Part shown: positions 10,185-19,569 of the stretch, piece by piece
How positions within the stretch are numbered: the first letter of the stretch is position 1
Layout: each line of letters opens with the position of its first letter
Origin: Chara braunii
Taxonomy: Eukaryota > Streptophyta > Charophyceae > Charales > Characeae
Direction of reading: 5' to 3'
DNA length: 35,082 nucleotides
NCBI GenBank assembly: GCA_003427395.1
Contig: BFEA01000642.1
Span: 674,452 to 709,533 of the forward strand
Position numbers and translations under genes: made by a program
Notes under the pieces: model-generated
What the model saw: only the letters and a program-made list of their open reading frames with translations
Told to the model about the DNA's origin: nothing
Database searches by the model: none

Positions 10185-12362
10185 TTAGTACGTCAATGTC
10201 CAAACCTCGTCCCTTCCTCGTGCAAAACGCTTAAGTACTCGTTTTAGAAACGTCCCTGGGAAACTCCTGATCCGCAATTCACGCTGCAGACTCAATACTC
10301 GCATAGGAATAGCTGACCGGTCGTTAGTGTTGCGGTCAATCCGATGTAAACAGCTGCCAACCATAACATTTTTTTGCTGCTTGCACCCCCACGATGAATA
10401 ATCTTGTCCACACTTAAACTCCAGGCGTTCTTCATCCCATATTGACTTCTCGTTTTTTGATGACTAACCGCATCGAAAATATGGATGAACCATATCAACG
10501 CACATCTTCGTACCCAAGAAGTCCCACTTCCCTTCTCCTTCATCGGCGCGCTCGAGTGTCAAATTGCTTGGGTAGCATTCTTTGAAATGCGCTTGGATCA
10601 AGTCGGTCGGGATATGTTTTCTCCCACCTCGCAAAATTGCCATGCAAACATCATCCATAAGACGTACCCCAAACACATTGTGCTTGAGGTTGCCCAAGCT
10701 TCGCATAAAGCGGCATAAAGCGGTACTTGGCGAAGGCGCACAACAGGCATGCAAGTGGTGGGCTACTGCTCTTCCCCATGGGGATCCCCACCACTTGTCG
10801 CAACAGGACACCAGTCGCTTTCGTGTAGGTGTGTTGGAGTTCCCACCGCACGAACTTCCTGATATCCTCCAAATCCATCGTTCTCCAATGCTCATCTCCC
10901 GTTGTTTGTCGAAGGTACAACCTTTTCCTCTTGTATTCACACGTAGCTTGAGTCTTCCTTTCTCTTTGTGATGATCAATGACCCAATCCACAACTCTAAT
11001 AATCTCCTGGTGCGGCAATTTACTGAACATGTCCTTTATGTCGTAAGACATTGACACCAGTTCAGAACGCACATTAATCCTTCTCCCCACCCGCTTGTTG
11101 AATACTTCCAGCCTCGATGCCAGTACCGAAACTGATGAGATGTTGAAGTGCCAATCAGTTGGCAATCTCGCCAGTAGGTAGTTCAGCGCCTTAGCCGTCG
11201 CTCGACATGTTCGCACCGTCGGTTTGGAGAATGTGGGGCATATCGGACGAAACCTTGATATGTCCTTGTGTTTTGGCATCACGTATGCCTCCCCGAACTT
11301 GCCTTTCATGCCCCATTTCACAAAACGCTGTAGACCCAACAACTTAGCTTCATCCCTCATAGTCCTAAGGATCGATTCATCAGTCTCCTGGGCAATCACG
11401 TAGCCTGGCAACAACACAAAAGTCTTCATCATGGCTTCAAAATACAACTTAGGACAGATAACCAGGGTCACGCCTGGGTTCCTGTCCAAAGGGGTCAACA
11501 CCAACCCCTCCAGAGTCCGCTTGAGACGGTAAATATCAGCAGGGTCCAAATACTTCGTACCTGCAGTACAACACACCATCATACACTTCACAAGTTCAGA
11601 TTCAGTGACAGCCACCTTGTCCCCTCTGAAATTCACCCACGAACGAATCCCCACCGTAATCTCCTGCGCCAATTGCTTAACACGATCCGGTTGAGACCGC
11701 TTAGGGACGTTGTTAGCGTTGCACATGAGGGGATGCACACCCTCAAAATCCTGCAAACGGAAAACCACCTGGTCTCCTACCTTTGGGTAGGGCAAACCTG
11801 TGCAAGACCAGGTTGACACATCAGCTCGGGCAAAGACCCGCTGATTGTGTAGCATATTGGCCACAGATGGGTTTTTTACCCACACTATCCGAACCGATCC
11901 ACGTGCCATATCCTTCAAGCAGTTAGAGATCTCCATCCCTTCAATCCTATCGTTCACTACTTTCCTAACCTCCACCAGTCTGATTCGGTCATCGAACTTC
12001 AGTCTAACGATAATCGTCGCGTTAATGCTCCAACCATACACATCTTTGATAGCCTTGGCAACCAACCTCCTTAGGTACGAGATAGTAGAGGCTTTTTGGA
12101 AAAACGCAGCAGCCTTCATTAGTTTAGTCAGCACTTCCAGATTGCATTTCTTGAGTTCCTCCAACCTTCGAGGATCTCGGAAGAGTGATCTCAAGAACTT
12201 CTTATCAGGTCCGGCTTTAACCACCCATCTACGCAAATGTTCAATCTCGATCTCCACCCCCTCTTCAAAACTCTTCTTGCATGCAAATAACTTCTTACGT
12301 TGACCTTTTACTTCAACTGTTGAACTACCAAATGCTGACTTGATAGACTTCCAGCCTCCGCA
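10185..12362 (-). pseudogene. PLE reverse transcriptase (broken)
   Basis: This would copy the element RNA into DNA at the nick made by the endonuclease. Counting from the GTG codon at 12257, the frame reads an N-terminal domain, the block YVMPKHKD...FRPICP (about residues 325-340), and motif A SYDIKDMF with its Asp at residue 406 (about 11042). Motif B QVVGIPMGKSSSP lies near 10780 in another frame. Motif C LMDDVC is near 10655, and FLGTK follows. After a TAG at 10464-10466 the same frame continues for about 92 codons with a well-kept thumb region to the TAA at 10185. The motifs fit Penelope-like RTs. Defects are a one-base shift near 10918, a perfect 10 bp tandem duplication at 10703-10722 that restores frame, and the TAG. 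The coding frame is open back to the TAG at 12363, so GTG is not a real start. Confidence 0.85.
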
Positions 12363-12365
12363 CTA

Positions 12366-12932
12366 ACTGTTACTACGCTGGGTGCGTAGGCTAAATTTCA
12401 AACACTTCTTTTCTTCCTGAGATTTAAGCAAGTTAAAAACATCTACCCTCCAGTCGTCAGTGTTAGCTATATTAGCTTTAACGGGGAGCACGGTCAAAGG
12501 CTTCGTGGTGCTATGCGCGGATCGACTCCTCTTCATCCGCTCCCGTTTCCCCTTTCGTTGGCCATTCTTCCTAACTCCCTTACCGCGAGTGCCGGTTGTG
12601 TTCAGGACTCGGTTCCACCGTTTGATATACAATTGTTCCAGGGCTACCAATTCTTCCCGTCGACACTCATCTACTGGCAAAAGTAGGTACGATTCCGTCC
12701 CAAACACCTGCCACCATCTTTACAGGTGTGACTGCTTTCGACCACTCCTACACACGGATAGGTGCTCCTGCCATCACGTGGTACTGTTCCTACCTGTTTG
12801 CCCTACGTATTGAGCTCGGCATACAAGCGAGGTTAAAACGTAGATACCTCCGATCTCACCGCTAAATGCACCTTCCCCATGACGCAGGTAAAGACGTATC
12901 CAGGAATCAACACACTTCTTCAACCATCTAAT
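12366..12932 (-). pseudogene. GIY-YIG endonuclease domain upstream of RT (broken)
   Basis: The frame is the same as the RT frame. It reads GGIYVLTS (GIY at about 12848) and, ten residues later, QYVGQTGR, the two signature strands of GIY-YIG nucleases. After about 50 residues comes RREELVALEQLYIKRWNRVLN, which holds the catalytic-type Glu and the terminal LN of the fold. The domain would nick target DNA for primed reverse transcription. It is broken by TGA at 12774-12776 and TAA at 12720-12722, and a TAG at 12363-12365 separates it from the RT. Each stop could come from one C-to-T change (CGA, CAA, CAG). I do not see the CCHH residues of canonical PLE endonucleases nor a clear CxC linker. A basic linker (KRERMKRSRS) follows. 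Confidence 0.78.
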
Positions 12933-13110
12933 TTATATCGTATAGAGCAAGGAAAACCACGACTAAATGATAGACCTTTTCAACTTCAGCGTCTTGATGA
13001 CCTAATCTACGCTCGGCTATCAAAGCTTTGCACAGGCTCCACAACTGACTGGTACTTCACACATCTTCTTCCTTCCCACTGCTGCACCCCTCGTGCTGTT
13101 CGTCGTCGTC

Positions 13111-13414
13111 CGTTCATTGTTGGAGGCCCACAATTGGGTCATCTTCATCGTTCTCCGATCCGTACGCGATTTGCGTACGCTTCTCGCTGATAGCAAAAAT
13201 GGTCTTCATCTTCTTGCCTTCGTATGCCACATCGTTGGTACGACAAACTTGTTTAAGTTCGTCGACGTTAAGACCACCCAACTCGCATAAGTTGTTAGTC
13301 ACGTATCGCAATTTCCCCATTGATCCCGTCGCTGCTGCAATCTTCGTCTTCTTTAGTATGCTTGGAATGGGTGACTTTTTCTTCGGAGTCTTCTTTATGG
13401 CTTGTCGTCGGCAG
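13111..13414 (-). pseudogene. SAP-like segment of the PLE polyprotein
   Basis: The frame reads KKTPKKKSP, then KLRYV, LNVDELKQVCR, VAYEGKKMKTIFAISEKR. The pattern of a Leu-rich helix, a short turn with Gly, and a second basic helix fits a SAP-type DNA-binding module of about 35 residues. This is a pattern judgement, not a search. It lies between the coiled coil and the endonuclease. The preceding coiled-coil frame ends at a TAA (about 13433), and this segment is in another frame, so a frameshift has split them. The stretch 12933-13110 has no recognisable motif. Confidence 0.5.
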
Positions 13415-13432
13415 CTTAATTACAATCGTTTA

Positions 13433-14050
13433 GGATTTAAGCGTTTCCTTTTTTGAAGTACTTTTTGTCGGGGTCTCCATCGGAGGGCTGTCACCAACAA
13501 CTTTCTCGGTGCTTCTCTTCCTTTTTTCGGAGATGTTCAGTCGACTGGTCTGCTCGCTGAGAGTGTCAACGTCGCTGTTTCCGGATTCGTAGGATGCGTC
13601 GTCTGACGAGTAACTCGATATTTTGTTCTTGCTTTTAGGATCAGCCGTTTGATGTCCCATAAATCGTTGCTGCAGCTCTTCGCACATGCCGCCAACGTGC
13701 ATCCGAATCTCCATCCGCATATCTTTTCTCATAGTTTCCCTTATTTCCACCTCCTTGCGTTTCTTTTTCTCCTTCTTCTTAGTCCGCCGTTCCCTAATCA
13801 ATCTTTCTTCTTCCTCTTTCAGTTTGCGCTCCCTTATCTCTTGTTTTTGTTTTTCTTTCTCCAATTTCGCCTTCTCGACTTCAGCCTTTCGTGCCTGCTC
13901 AGCGTCAATGTAATCTTTCATTGTAGCTATAGAGCTCACTACATCTTCGACTTGTTTCCTCATTCCCGGCTCCTCTGAGACTGATCTCCTTTCCACGTTC
14001 CTGGTCAAATGCCAGGAGATGACGACCGGCCACGCGGACCACCTTGCCAT
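13433..14050 (-). pseudogene. Gag-like coiled-coil segment of the PLE polyprotein
   Basis: About 200 codons. A long charged run, rich in Glu, Lys and Arg (about residues 45-110, heptad-like), fits a coiled coil. A Ser/Asp-rich acidic stretch and a basic Ser/Thr tail (KSTSKKE) follow. The first 13 or so residues are a frame-shifted reading of the preceding CCHC frame, so the two were one protein. A role in RNA binding and particle assembly is inferred from its position. It closely resembles proteins I recall from Chara. Confidence 0.7.
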
Positions 14051-14316
14051 GAGCTACTTTCTCCTATTAAGCGCGGACACTGATTCTTGTAGTGGCCAGG
14101 TTCGCCACACTCGTAGCAAACAAGCACGTAACGTCTCGGAGCTTCACGTTGTCCGATGCTCGTATCTTGTTGCTGATAGAATCTTCCACCTTCTGTATGA
14201 TCACGCCGCACATCACGACCTCGATCTCGGCCTGCATCACTCCGGTTTCTACCTCCATCGTGATTACGATCACGTTTGGACTCACGCCCATAATCTCTAT
14301 ACCCCGAATTCGACAT
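14005..14316 (-). pseudogene. Gag-like CCHC zinc-knuckle segment (PLE N-terminus)
   Basis: It begins with the ATG at 14314-14316. A basic Arg/Asp/Gly-rich stretch of about 60 residues precedes the knuckle CYECGEPGHYKNQC, a C-x2-C-x4-H-x4-C motif that binds single-stranded nucleic acid. The frame runs on into SSSWQGGPRGRSSS and ends after a shift. This is the probable translation start, about 190 bases after the 5' pseudo-LTR. Confidence 0.8.
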
Positions 14317-14507
14317 CCTTGGATAGGATAGTTCGAATAGGGTGATTCGTCACCGCAAAAAGTCGATAGCAGTAACTTCTTTCGCACTTGCACAACGCTA
14401 TCACGCAGCTATCACACCGATGTCACACCAATGTCACTTCAATGTCACACTCTTCATGCTTACTCGCGCTCGGCAGCTTCCGAGTTGGTTCACATGGGCC
14501 TTCAAAG

Positions 14508-14739
14508 ATTGATTGATACAAGATAACACTTGTCACAACATGCAGACAAAGTCAACAGAATAGACAAGATGATATCGCAAGTACTGTGTACAAAGTACAA
14601 TCGTACGTTCATGATCATCACACCGCCGGTGGGTAAGGCACCCCGACCGGTTTCGACAGCCGCCACGCTGTCCTCCTCAGGGGGAATACCACATAGCTTC
14701 TCCCTCGTCAAATCCCTGCACTCCACTCTCTCCCACCTC
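14508..14739 (-). repeat. Pseudo-LTR, 5' copy
   Basis: About 232 bp and the upstream (5') copy on the coding strand. The CCHC reading frame starts about 190 bases further downstream on the minus strand. It carries the longer version of the hammerhead. Confidence 0.85.
14637..14690 (-). ncRNA. Type I hammerhead ribozyme candidate (5' pseudo-LTR)
   Basis: On the minus strand all parts occur in order. GGUAUUCCCC is the 5' half of stem I. The core CUGAGGA follows, then stem II GACAGC/GCUGUC with loop GUGGCG, then GAAA. A minimal palindromic stem III, CCGG, is followed by the cleavage triplet GUC, then GGGGUGCC as the 3' half of stem I (CCCC/GGGG, internal loop, GG/CC). Predicted cleavage is between 14645 and 14644. 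One extra G sits between the core and stem II, which could weaken activity. Very short stem III and location in a pseudo-LTR are usual for PLE hammerheads, which may act as dimers. Self-cleavage is untested. Confidence 0.65.
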
Positions 14740-14745
14740 ATGTAG
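14737..14745. repeat. Target-site duplication, right copy (PLE)
   Basis: CTCATGTAG directly after the element. The first three bases (CTC) also end the internal pseudo-LTR copy, so only ATGTAG is unambiguous. Confidence 0.75.
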
Positions 14746-14875
14746 CCCAACCCCTCGTGTTTTTTTTTTCTTTTCTTTTTTTAATGAAGAAAATGAATTG
14801 TCCGAGATTCTGGATAACTTTGCCAAAGTTGTCCGCCGGAGACGTCCTCCGAATCGGACAACAGGTAACCTAGGT

Positions 14876-15000
14876 TTTTTTCTAGTATGAAAAAAAATGA
14901 TATTTCAGTTCCATTATTGAATAACCAAAGCAACTCAAGTTTCGAACTTTGGATCCATTGGAGAGTTTGATCCTGACTCAGGATGACCGCTGGCGGCATG
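14876..15000 (+). repeat. Dispersed repeat with a plastid-type 16S rRNA 5' end
   Basis: Positions 14962-15000 read AGAGTTTGATCCTG-CTCAGGATGA-CGCTGGCGGCATG, the start of bacterial or plastid small-subunit rRNA, with two differences from the consensus I remember over about 39 bases. The match ends at 15000, where it should continue CTTAACACATGC. The upstream part (TAGTATGAAAAAA, ATATTTCAGTT, TTATTGAATAAC, GAACTTTG) recurs at 15143-15215. It is a plastid insertion that became part of a repeat, and not a functional rRNA gene. Confidence 0.75.
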
Positions 15001-15007
15001 TACAAAT

Positions 15008-15124
15008 TCGCCATAAGACGCATATTTATTTTTTTGTCGGAGAAAAATATGACTCTAGGGTAGACACGTGAACAAGTCATGGCTATACTGGGTCCGAGTC
15101 CGATAAAAAAAAACTAATTGATAG
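15008..15124. repeat. Dispersed repeat, copy 2
   Basis: A direct-orientation partner of 8447-8563. It lies between the two copies of the 16S-containing repeat. Confidence 0.8.
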
Positions 15125-15138
15125 AGTTTTTGAACTTT

Positions 15139-15250
15139 TTTCCTAGTATGAAAAAATCGATATTTCAGTTATGTTATTGAATAACGAAAGCAGGTCAGGT
15201 TTTGAACTTTGAATCTAATGGAGAGTCTGATATTGACTCATTAATTAGTC
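15139..15250 (+). repeat. Diverged second copy of the 16S-containing repeat
   Basis: It follows 14876-14980 closely up to GAGAGT-TGAT-TGACTCA, then departs where the rRNA match would continue. The rRNA part here is no longer recognisable alone. Confidence 0.75.
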
Positions 15251-15334
15251 AATATGGAGAAAATACATATATTTTTTTGTGAGGGAAAACCTAGGTTATC
15301 TATTAGAAGGGACGATACGAGCAACCTCTAGTAG
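15212..15334. repeat. Near-identical duplicate, left copy (probable assembly artefact)
   Basis: It matches 15393-15516 with only about two differences (GACTCA/GGCTCA and GACGATAC/GATGATAC). The copies are separated by the sequencing adapter. Confidence 0.85.
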
Positions 15335-15372
15335 CTGTCTCTTATACACATCTAGATGTGTATAAGAGACAG
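15335..15372. other. Nextera mate-pair junction adapter (artefact)
   Basis: CTGTCTCTTATACACATCT (15335-15353) is followed directly by its exact reverse complement (15354-15372). This is the Tn5 mosaic end in the circularised mate-pair junction form. It is not host sequence. Confidence 0.98.
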
Positions 15373-15392
15373 GTGCTAGTTGCTCCATCTAT

Positions 15393-15516
15393 AATCTAAT
15401 GGAGAGTCTGATATTGGCTCATTAATTAGTCAATATGGAGAAAATACATATATTTTTTTGTGAGGGAAAACCTAGGTTATCTATTAGAAGGGATGATACG
15501 AGCAACCTCTAGTAGT
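15393..15516. repeat. Near-identical duplicate, right copy
   Basis: It is probably the genuine copy, since it continues without a break into the 3' end of the LINE piece at 15500-17618. Confidence 0.8.
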
Positions 15517-17618
15517 AGCCTCCAGTTGCTCTATCTATTGGTGGGGAGTTGCACCTACTGGAAAACGGGCCCAACGTCTCTTATACAATAAGAAAAAACT
15601 CATTATCCAAATCATTGTGTTGTGGTTGCCTAATTACTCGAGACTCTCTGGGGTATTGACGGTGTGGGTGTTGATGTGTGTGTCGGTGAGCTATGTCTAC
15701 TTCTTGAGCTCTTTTGGGGGCCGCATCTTTCTATATGTAATCACTAGAAGTCTAGCTACTCTTCCTGAACACTCTTCAACCTTTTAACCCTCAGACCTTT
15801 CATCCATTCTGCATTTACTCTCGTCCTTCCCTCACTGTCAGTCAGTCTTTTCGCCCTCGCTTGGCTCCCCTTGGGGGGTTCTCATCCTTTATTCCTTGTC
15901 TCTTTCTTTCCTTCAGGGCTTGGGGGGCTCTCATCCTCTATTCCTTGTCTTTTTTTTCATCTCTCTCCCCCATACCGTGCTATTCCTACCAGACTGTTAG
16001 TCGGGGGGGGAAAGGATTTTGGAAATTTATCACTCGGTCGCATTGGGATTGAGTTGTCCAGCTTGGTCCTGTCAAGGAAGAGAGTCTGTAGTCTCTGGTT
16101 ATCTCCTTGTTATCCTGCATCCTCCCCTGTCCCCCTTTCCCCCCATTCCATTCCACCTTTCCTATCCTCCCCCCTGTCCCCCCCCCAAACCAGGTTTTAT
16201 AGAATTATTGTATCCTTTGCTTTATTTCGTTCAGTGTGTGTATGTGGCTGATTTGTGATTTGACAAATTCTCACCATGTTGTTATGTTTGTGTGAGACTG
16301 TTGTTGTATACTCTCTGTAAACTCCGACCCTCTCAACCTCACTCCCTCCATTTCATAGGTGCAACGACGTCTCCAGAGAGCCCATAGTACTGCCCTGTGT
16401 CCTAGTTTGAACATGTTGAGAGTGAAGTCGTCAGGCTGTTCGGTAGACCATCTCTCAAACAACAAGGCTTTCTAGTCCCATGGTCAGGGTGCTTATGTTC
16501 CAAGTTGATCCCAGACCCTGTCCCACCACCGCCAGAGCTAAACCGCTCCAAGACATTGAAGAAGATGTGTTATATGTTTTTTTCCTTGATGGGAATGCAC
16601 TGGAGCAGAGATTGCACAGGGGAGGGTGAGTCCTCTCTATTCGAGCGCCATCCTATCTATCAGCCAATTATTGGTTGGTAGGCACCAGTGTTCCACCTAC
16701 CATTGCAGGGAGGCGCGATTCACAGGTTTCCTCTTGGTCAATTGGAACCATTTCACGTTTCTTAGTAATTCAAACATTCATGTGTTTCATCCATCTCGTT
16801 TCCACTTGGTCCCGCAAGTTGATTTTCGATCAGAGAAATCTTTACGTTGTTTTAACAGTTATGTTGTACATTGTTCTAGTGCTTATCTTGCCTCTATGGA
16901 TTATATTTGTCCATACCCTCTCCAACGGGTCTAGAGGCAGTTGGGATATCGGTGTGTCCGGAGAAAACACCACCCATCTGTCTTTCACCCAAAGCACCTT
17001 GATTCTTGAGAGTTCGTCCTCCTCGAAGAACTATATCTGTTTTGGATTGGTTCTTTGAAGGGAATTGTCATTACCTACCATAAATGTATCTACCACCACT
17101 GACCCTTTTGGATTACAGCACACCATGTTGCCCACCTCCCCCTTGCGGCCTCGGATTGCCACCCAGTCACACTTTTGAAATGAGGGTCCTTTTTTTAAAA
17201 TTTTCCACCAATTCAGAAGGACACGTTGAATTATAGTTTTCAATGCTTCCTCTGTTTTGTGGTAGTAACGCAGTTTCTCTTTGATGTGGTCCCAGTTGAT
17301 CCAATCCCTCATGTCCACATCCCAAATATCCCCTATTTTGAAAACCCCCGTTTTCCCCCATCCTTTCCAGGGGGAGTCCATGCAATGCAGGATTTGACCC
17401 TTGAAGTTCGTTATCCCTGTGTTCCCAAATAGTGGTTGTCGGGCTACCCCTTCCCATCTTTTTGGTTGGGGTTTGTATGGAAGTGGGAGGTTCCTCCATA
17501 TCTGTAGAAGGGTTGGCCAAAGGGGGTCATTGTGTAGGTTCTCCCTTGTCTCTTGCCTTGGTGAATCGGTCGGGGGATTTTCTTGTCGGGATTGTTATCT
17601 CGAGATTGAATATTCTCT
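15500..17618 (-). mobile_element. LINE fragment, 3' half, minus strand (inactive)
   Basis: A 5'-truncated non-LTR element. From 17520 downward it reads FGQPFYR, GWGKTGVFKIGDIWD-DMRDWINW (about 17360), PTNNWLID and CNLC of a zf-RVT finger (about 16640-16690), and GHRAVLWALWRRRC (about 16400). These blocks match the C-terminal half of the ORF2 at 20750-22300. Many frameshifts and stops are present. The long 3' untranslated part has a 49 bp tandem duplication at 15871-15966 and ends with the family hairpin at about 15530-15580. It abuts the A-tail of the next minus-strand piece at 17619. Confidence 0.8.
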
Positions 17619-18290
17619 ATTTTTTTTTATTTTTTTTTTCTTAACAACCCTGCGGATGCTAGGAGTGTTGATATGAGCAGACACCTCTAGCACTGTCGGG
17701 GAGGCTCCATCTATTGGTGGGGAGCAGCACCTGCTGGAAAATGGGTCCAACATCCCTTAGATACAACTTTCTAGTACAGTGATTGTTTGGGCATTCGGCC
17801 ATTTGAGTTCTTACTCTGGAGCATCCTCCTATCCCTCTGGTTGCATATGATTCCCCCTCCAATTATACAACTTCTGCTTCCTTTTGGCCAATTCCCACCA
17901 GGAATGTTGTCCGCCTGATCTTTATATCTATATTTACTCTCCCTCAGCTGTTGGTGGATGACCCCAATCCCAGGTATCTGTAACCCCCCATATGTAGTGG
18001 TCGTGAAAATGATTGTGGCAGTTATACAGTTGGAGAGGTGTCAACATGTCCACATCTACTACCTTTGCCATTGTCTTTGCTATCCTCTCAACCTCCTCCC
18101 ATTCTCGTTGTTATGAGCCAAGAGGGTTGCCATTCAATCAATTCTGCTCAACGTCAAGATGTAAACCTCTGAATAGCGTTGAATGAAGGTTCCTCCTTGT
18201 TATCACTCCCAGGATGGAGAGGGTCGTGACTACGTATTCCGAAATGCACCTCAGCCCCCCTCGGGACTCATTGTGATATAGTTGTTTGTC
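17619..18290 (-). mobile_element. LINE 3' end with A-tail, minus strand
   Basis: The T-rich run at 17619-17640 is the A-tail. Next, in sense order backwards, come the hairpin with GCTCATATCA loop (about 17665-17690) and the conserved hairpin block (17703-17758). Upstream sequence to about 18290 has no ORF2 motif that I recognise, so the 5' limit is approximate. Confidence 0.6.
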
Positions 18291-18293
18291 CAA

Positions 18294-18403
18294 CCGTTGT
18301 GAATTCGCATTGTTCCACTCTCTTGGTATTGTAGCTTGTGCTATTCAGCCGTTGTGAATTCGCAATGTTCCACTCTCTTGGTTTTGCAACTTGTGTATCC
18401 CTT
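18294..18403. repeat. 55 bp tandem duplication
   Basis: CCGTTGTGAATTCGCA, then TGTTCCACTCTCTTGG, occurs at 18294 and again at 18349, with a few differences. It lies just before the endonuclease of the plus-strand LINE. Confidence 0.85.
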
Positions 18404-18419
18404 AGTATTGCTTATGTTG

Positions 18420-18948
18420 TTTGCAGTCGCTCCGCTTCATGACCCTCCCGTATTTGTTATTGCCCTCTATGCCCCCAATGTAGCGCAAGATAGGAGGGCA
18501 TTCTTTGAAAAACTTCAAACCATCCCCCCGTCGGGCATCCCAATCATTTTAGCAGGAGGTTTCAATGCCACACCGGATAGATGGATGGACAGGTGGAGAG
18601 TTTCTCCCTCCTGCACTCATAACGTTGAAGAGGACGAAAACATGCTAGAACAATTGTGTACCACTCTTTCCTTCTTCGACACTTTCAGGCAGTTACCCTA
18701 CAGAGAGGACCTTCACCTGTATCAAAAACAATAACCCGGACAAGTTATCCAAATCTCAAATTGACCTGATTCTTGTTGCAGAAGCCCTGGCAGGTGGCTT
18801 CACTGCTTCTCCAATACTACCTCTGAGTCCATATACTGGATTAGATCACAAAATGTGCTTAGCAATTTTCACCTTTCGTAAACGTACAGATCAGGGACCA
18901 GGATCTTACAAGCTTAACACCTCCCACCTTCATTTCGAGACTACTTAA
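18420..18948 (+). pseudogene. LINE APE-type endonuclease (partial, broken)
   Basis: This would nick the target for primed reverse transcription. In the first frame it reads IALYAPN--QDRRAFFEKL and IILAGGFN, the equivalent of GGDFN with the catalytic Asp replaced by Gly. A frameshift near 18715 moves to a second frame that reads SQIDLILVA and GLDHKMCLAIF, the usual SRID and SDH blocks. A TAA at 18946 ends it. The N-terminal QET block is absent, so about the first third is missing. Confidence 0.8.
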
Positions 18949-19569
18949 GACGGACATGGGAATACTACCAGGAACGTATACCAGACATTGACTCTTATAT
19001 CACGTGGTTAATAACAGACATTTTTTCTGGCAAAAAAATGCAGTGAATTCTCCAAGTTTTTTGCCTCAAGACGTCATCAGTAGGAAATTGATGCCATGCA
19101 GCGCCTCTGTGACCTGGAACAACATAATAACTTACACTGTCAAGACCCTGAGCAGGAACAAATACAACAAATACAACAACTTAAAAATAAACTCTTGGAG
19201 TATGCACAATATCGTTGGCAGGGAGTGCGAATCAGGGGGAAACTTTTAAAGTTTTCCACTGAGGGCGCGATGGACACACACTTTTTCAATCTTGCAAAAA
19301 CACAAGCCAGACGCACCACAATCGTTGCATTACATGACCCGAACGCAAGTGAAGCAGAACCGACATTAACTACGACCAAATGCACCAAAATCACACGTGA
19401 TTTTTTCAAAGATTTTTTCTCGTCCCATGTATCGGATGGCGGAAGTGAAGCACACCTCCAAAGGATAAAGGAATTCCTAGAGCCAGTAGATAAAAAACTG
19501 ACACAAGAGCAACAGGAACTCCTCGAGGCGCCTCTCTCCAAACAAGAAGTCTGGACAACATTCCTATAG
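18949..19569 (+). pseudogene. LINE linker between endonuclease and RT
   Basis: An open frame from 19096 reads a Gln-rich helix, WQGVRIRGK, STEGAMDTHFFNLAK, IVALHDPN and the pre-RT block LEAPLSKQEVW. The same blocks occur in the minus-strand piece at about 23790-24130 (TDGTMTNNFFNKAK). TAG ends the frame at 19567. Confidence 0.75.

Larger units (their letters stand above)
8952..14736 (-). mobile_element. Penelope-like retroelement, permuted domain order, inactive
   Basis: A single insertion about 5.8 kb long. Its ends are direct repeats (8952-9179 and 14508-14739) that act as pseudo-LTRs, and CTCATGTAG occurs just outside both ends (8943-8951 and 14737-14745). The last three bases of the right copy also belong to the repeat, so the target duplication is 6-9 bp. 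On the minus strand it encodes, in order, a CCHC knuckle, a coiled coil, a SAP-like segment, a GIY-YIG endonuclease and a PLE-type RT. In canonical PLEs the endonuclease follows the RT; here it precedes it, as reported for the Naiad/Chlamys clade. Its minus-strand 3' end is (TCAA)n-like. The copy carries frameshifts and stops and holds a nested SINE, so it is not active. Confidence 0.85.

Noticed and set aside
11845-12303. 152-codon plus-strand open frame
   Set aside because: It is antisense to the PLE reverse transcriptase and has no motif.
14957-15000. A functional 16S rRNA gene
   Set aside because: The match covers only about 40 bases and then stops.
15570-15590. A second adapter remnant (GTCTCTTATACA)
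   Set aside because: It matches only 12 bases and equals the natural LINE end sequence seen at other copies (ACGTCCC, CATCCCTTAG).
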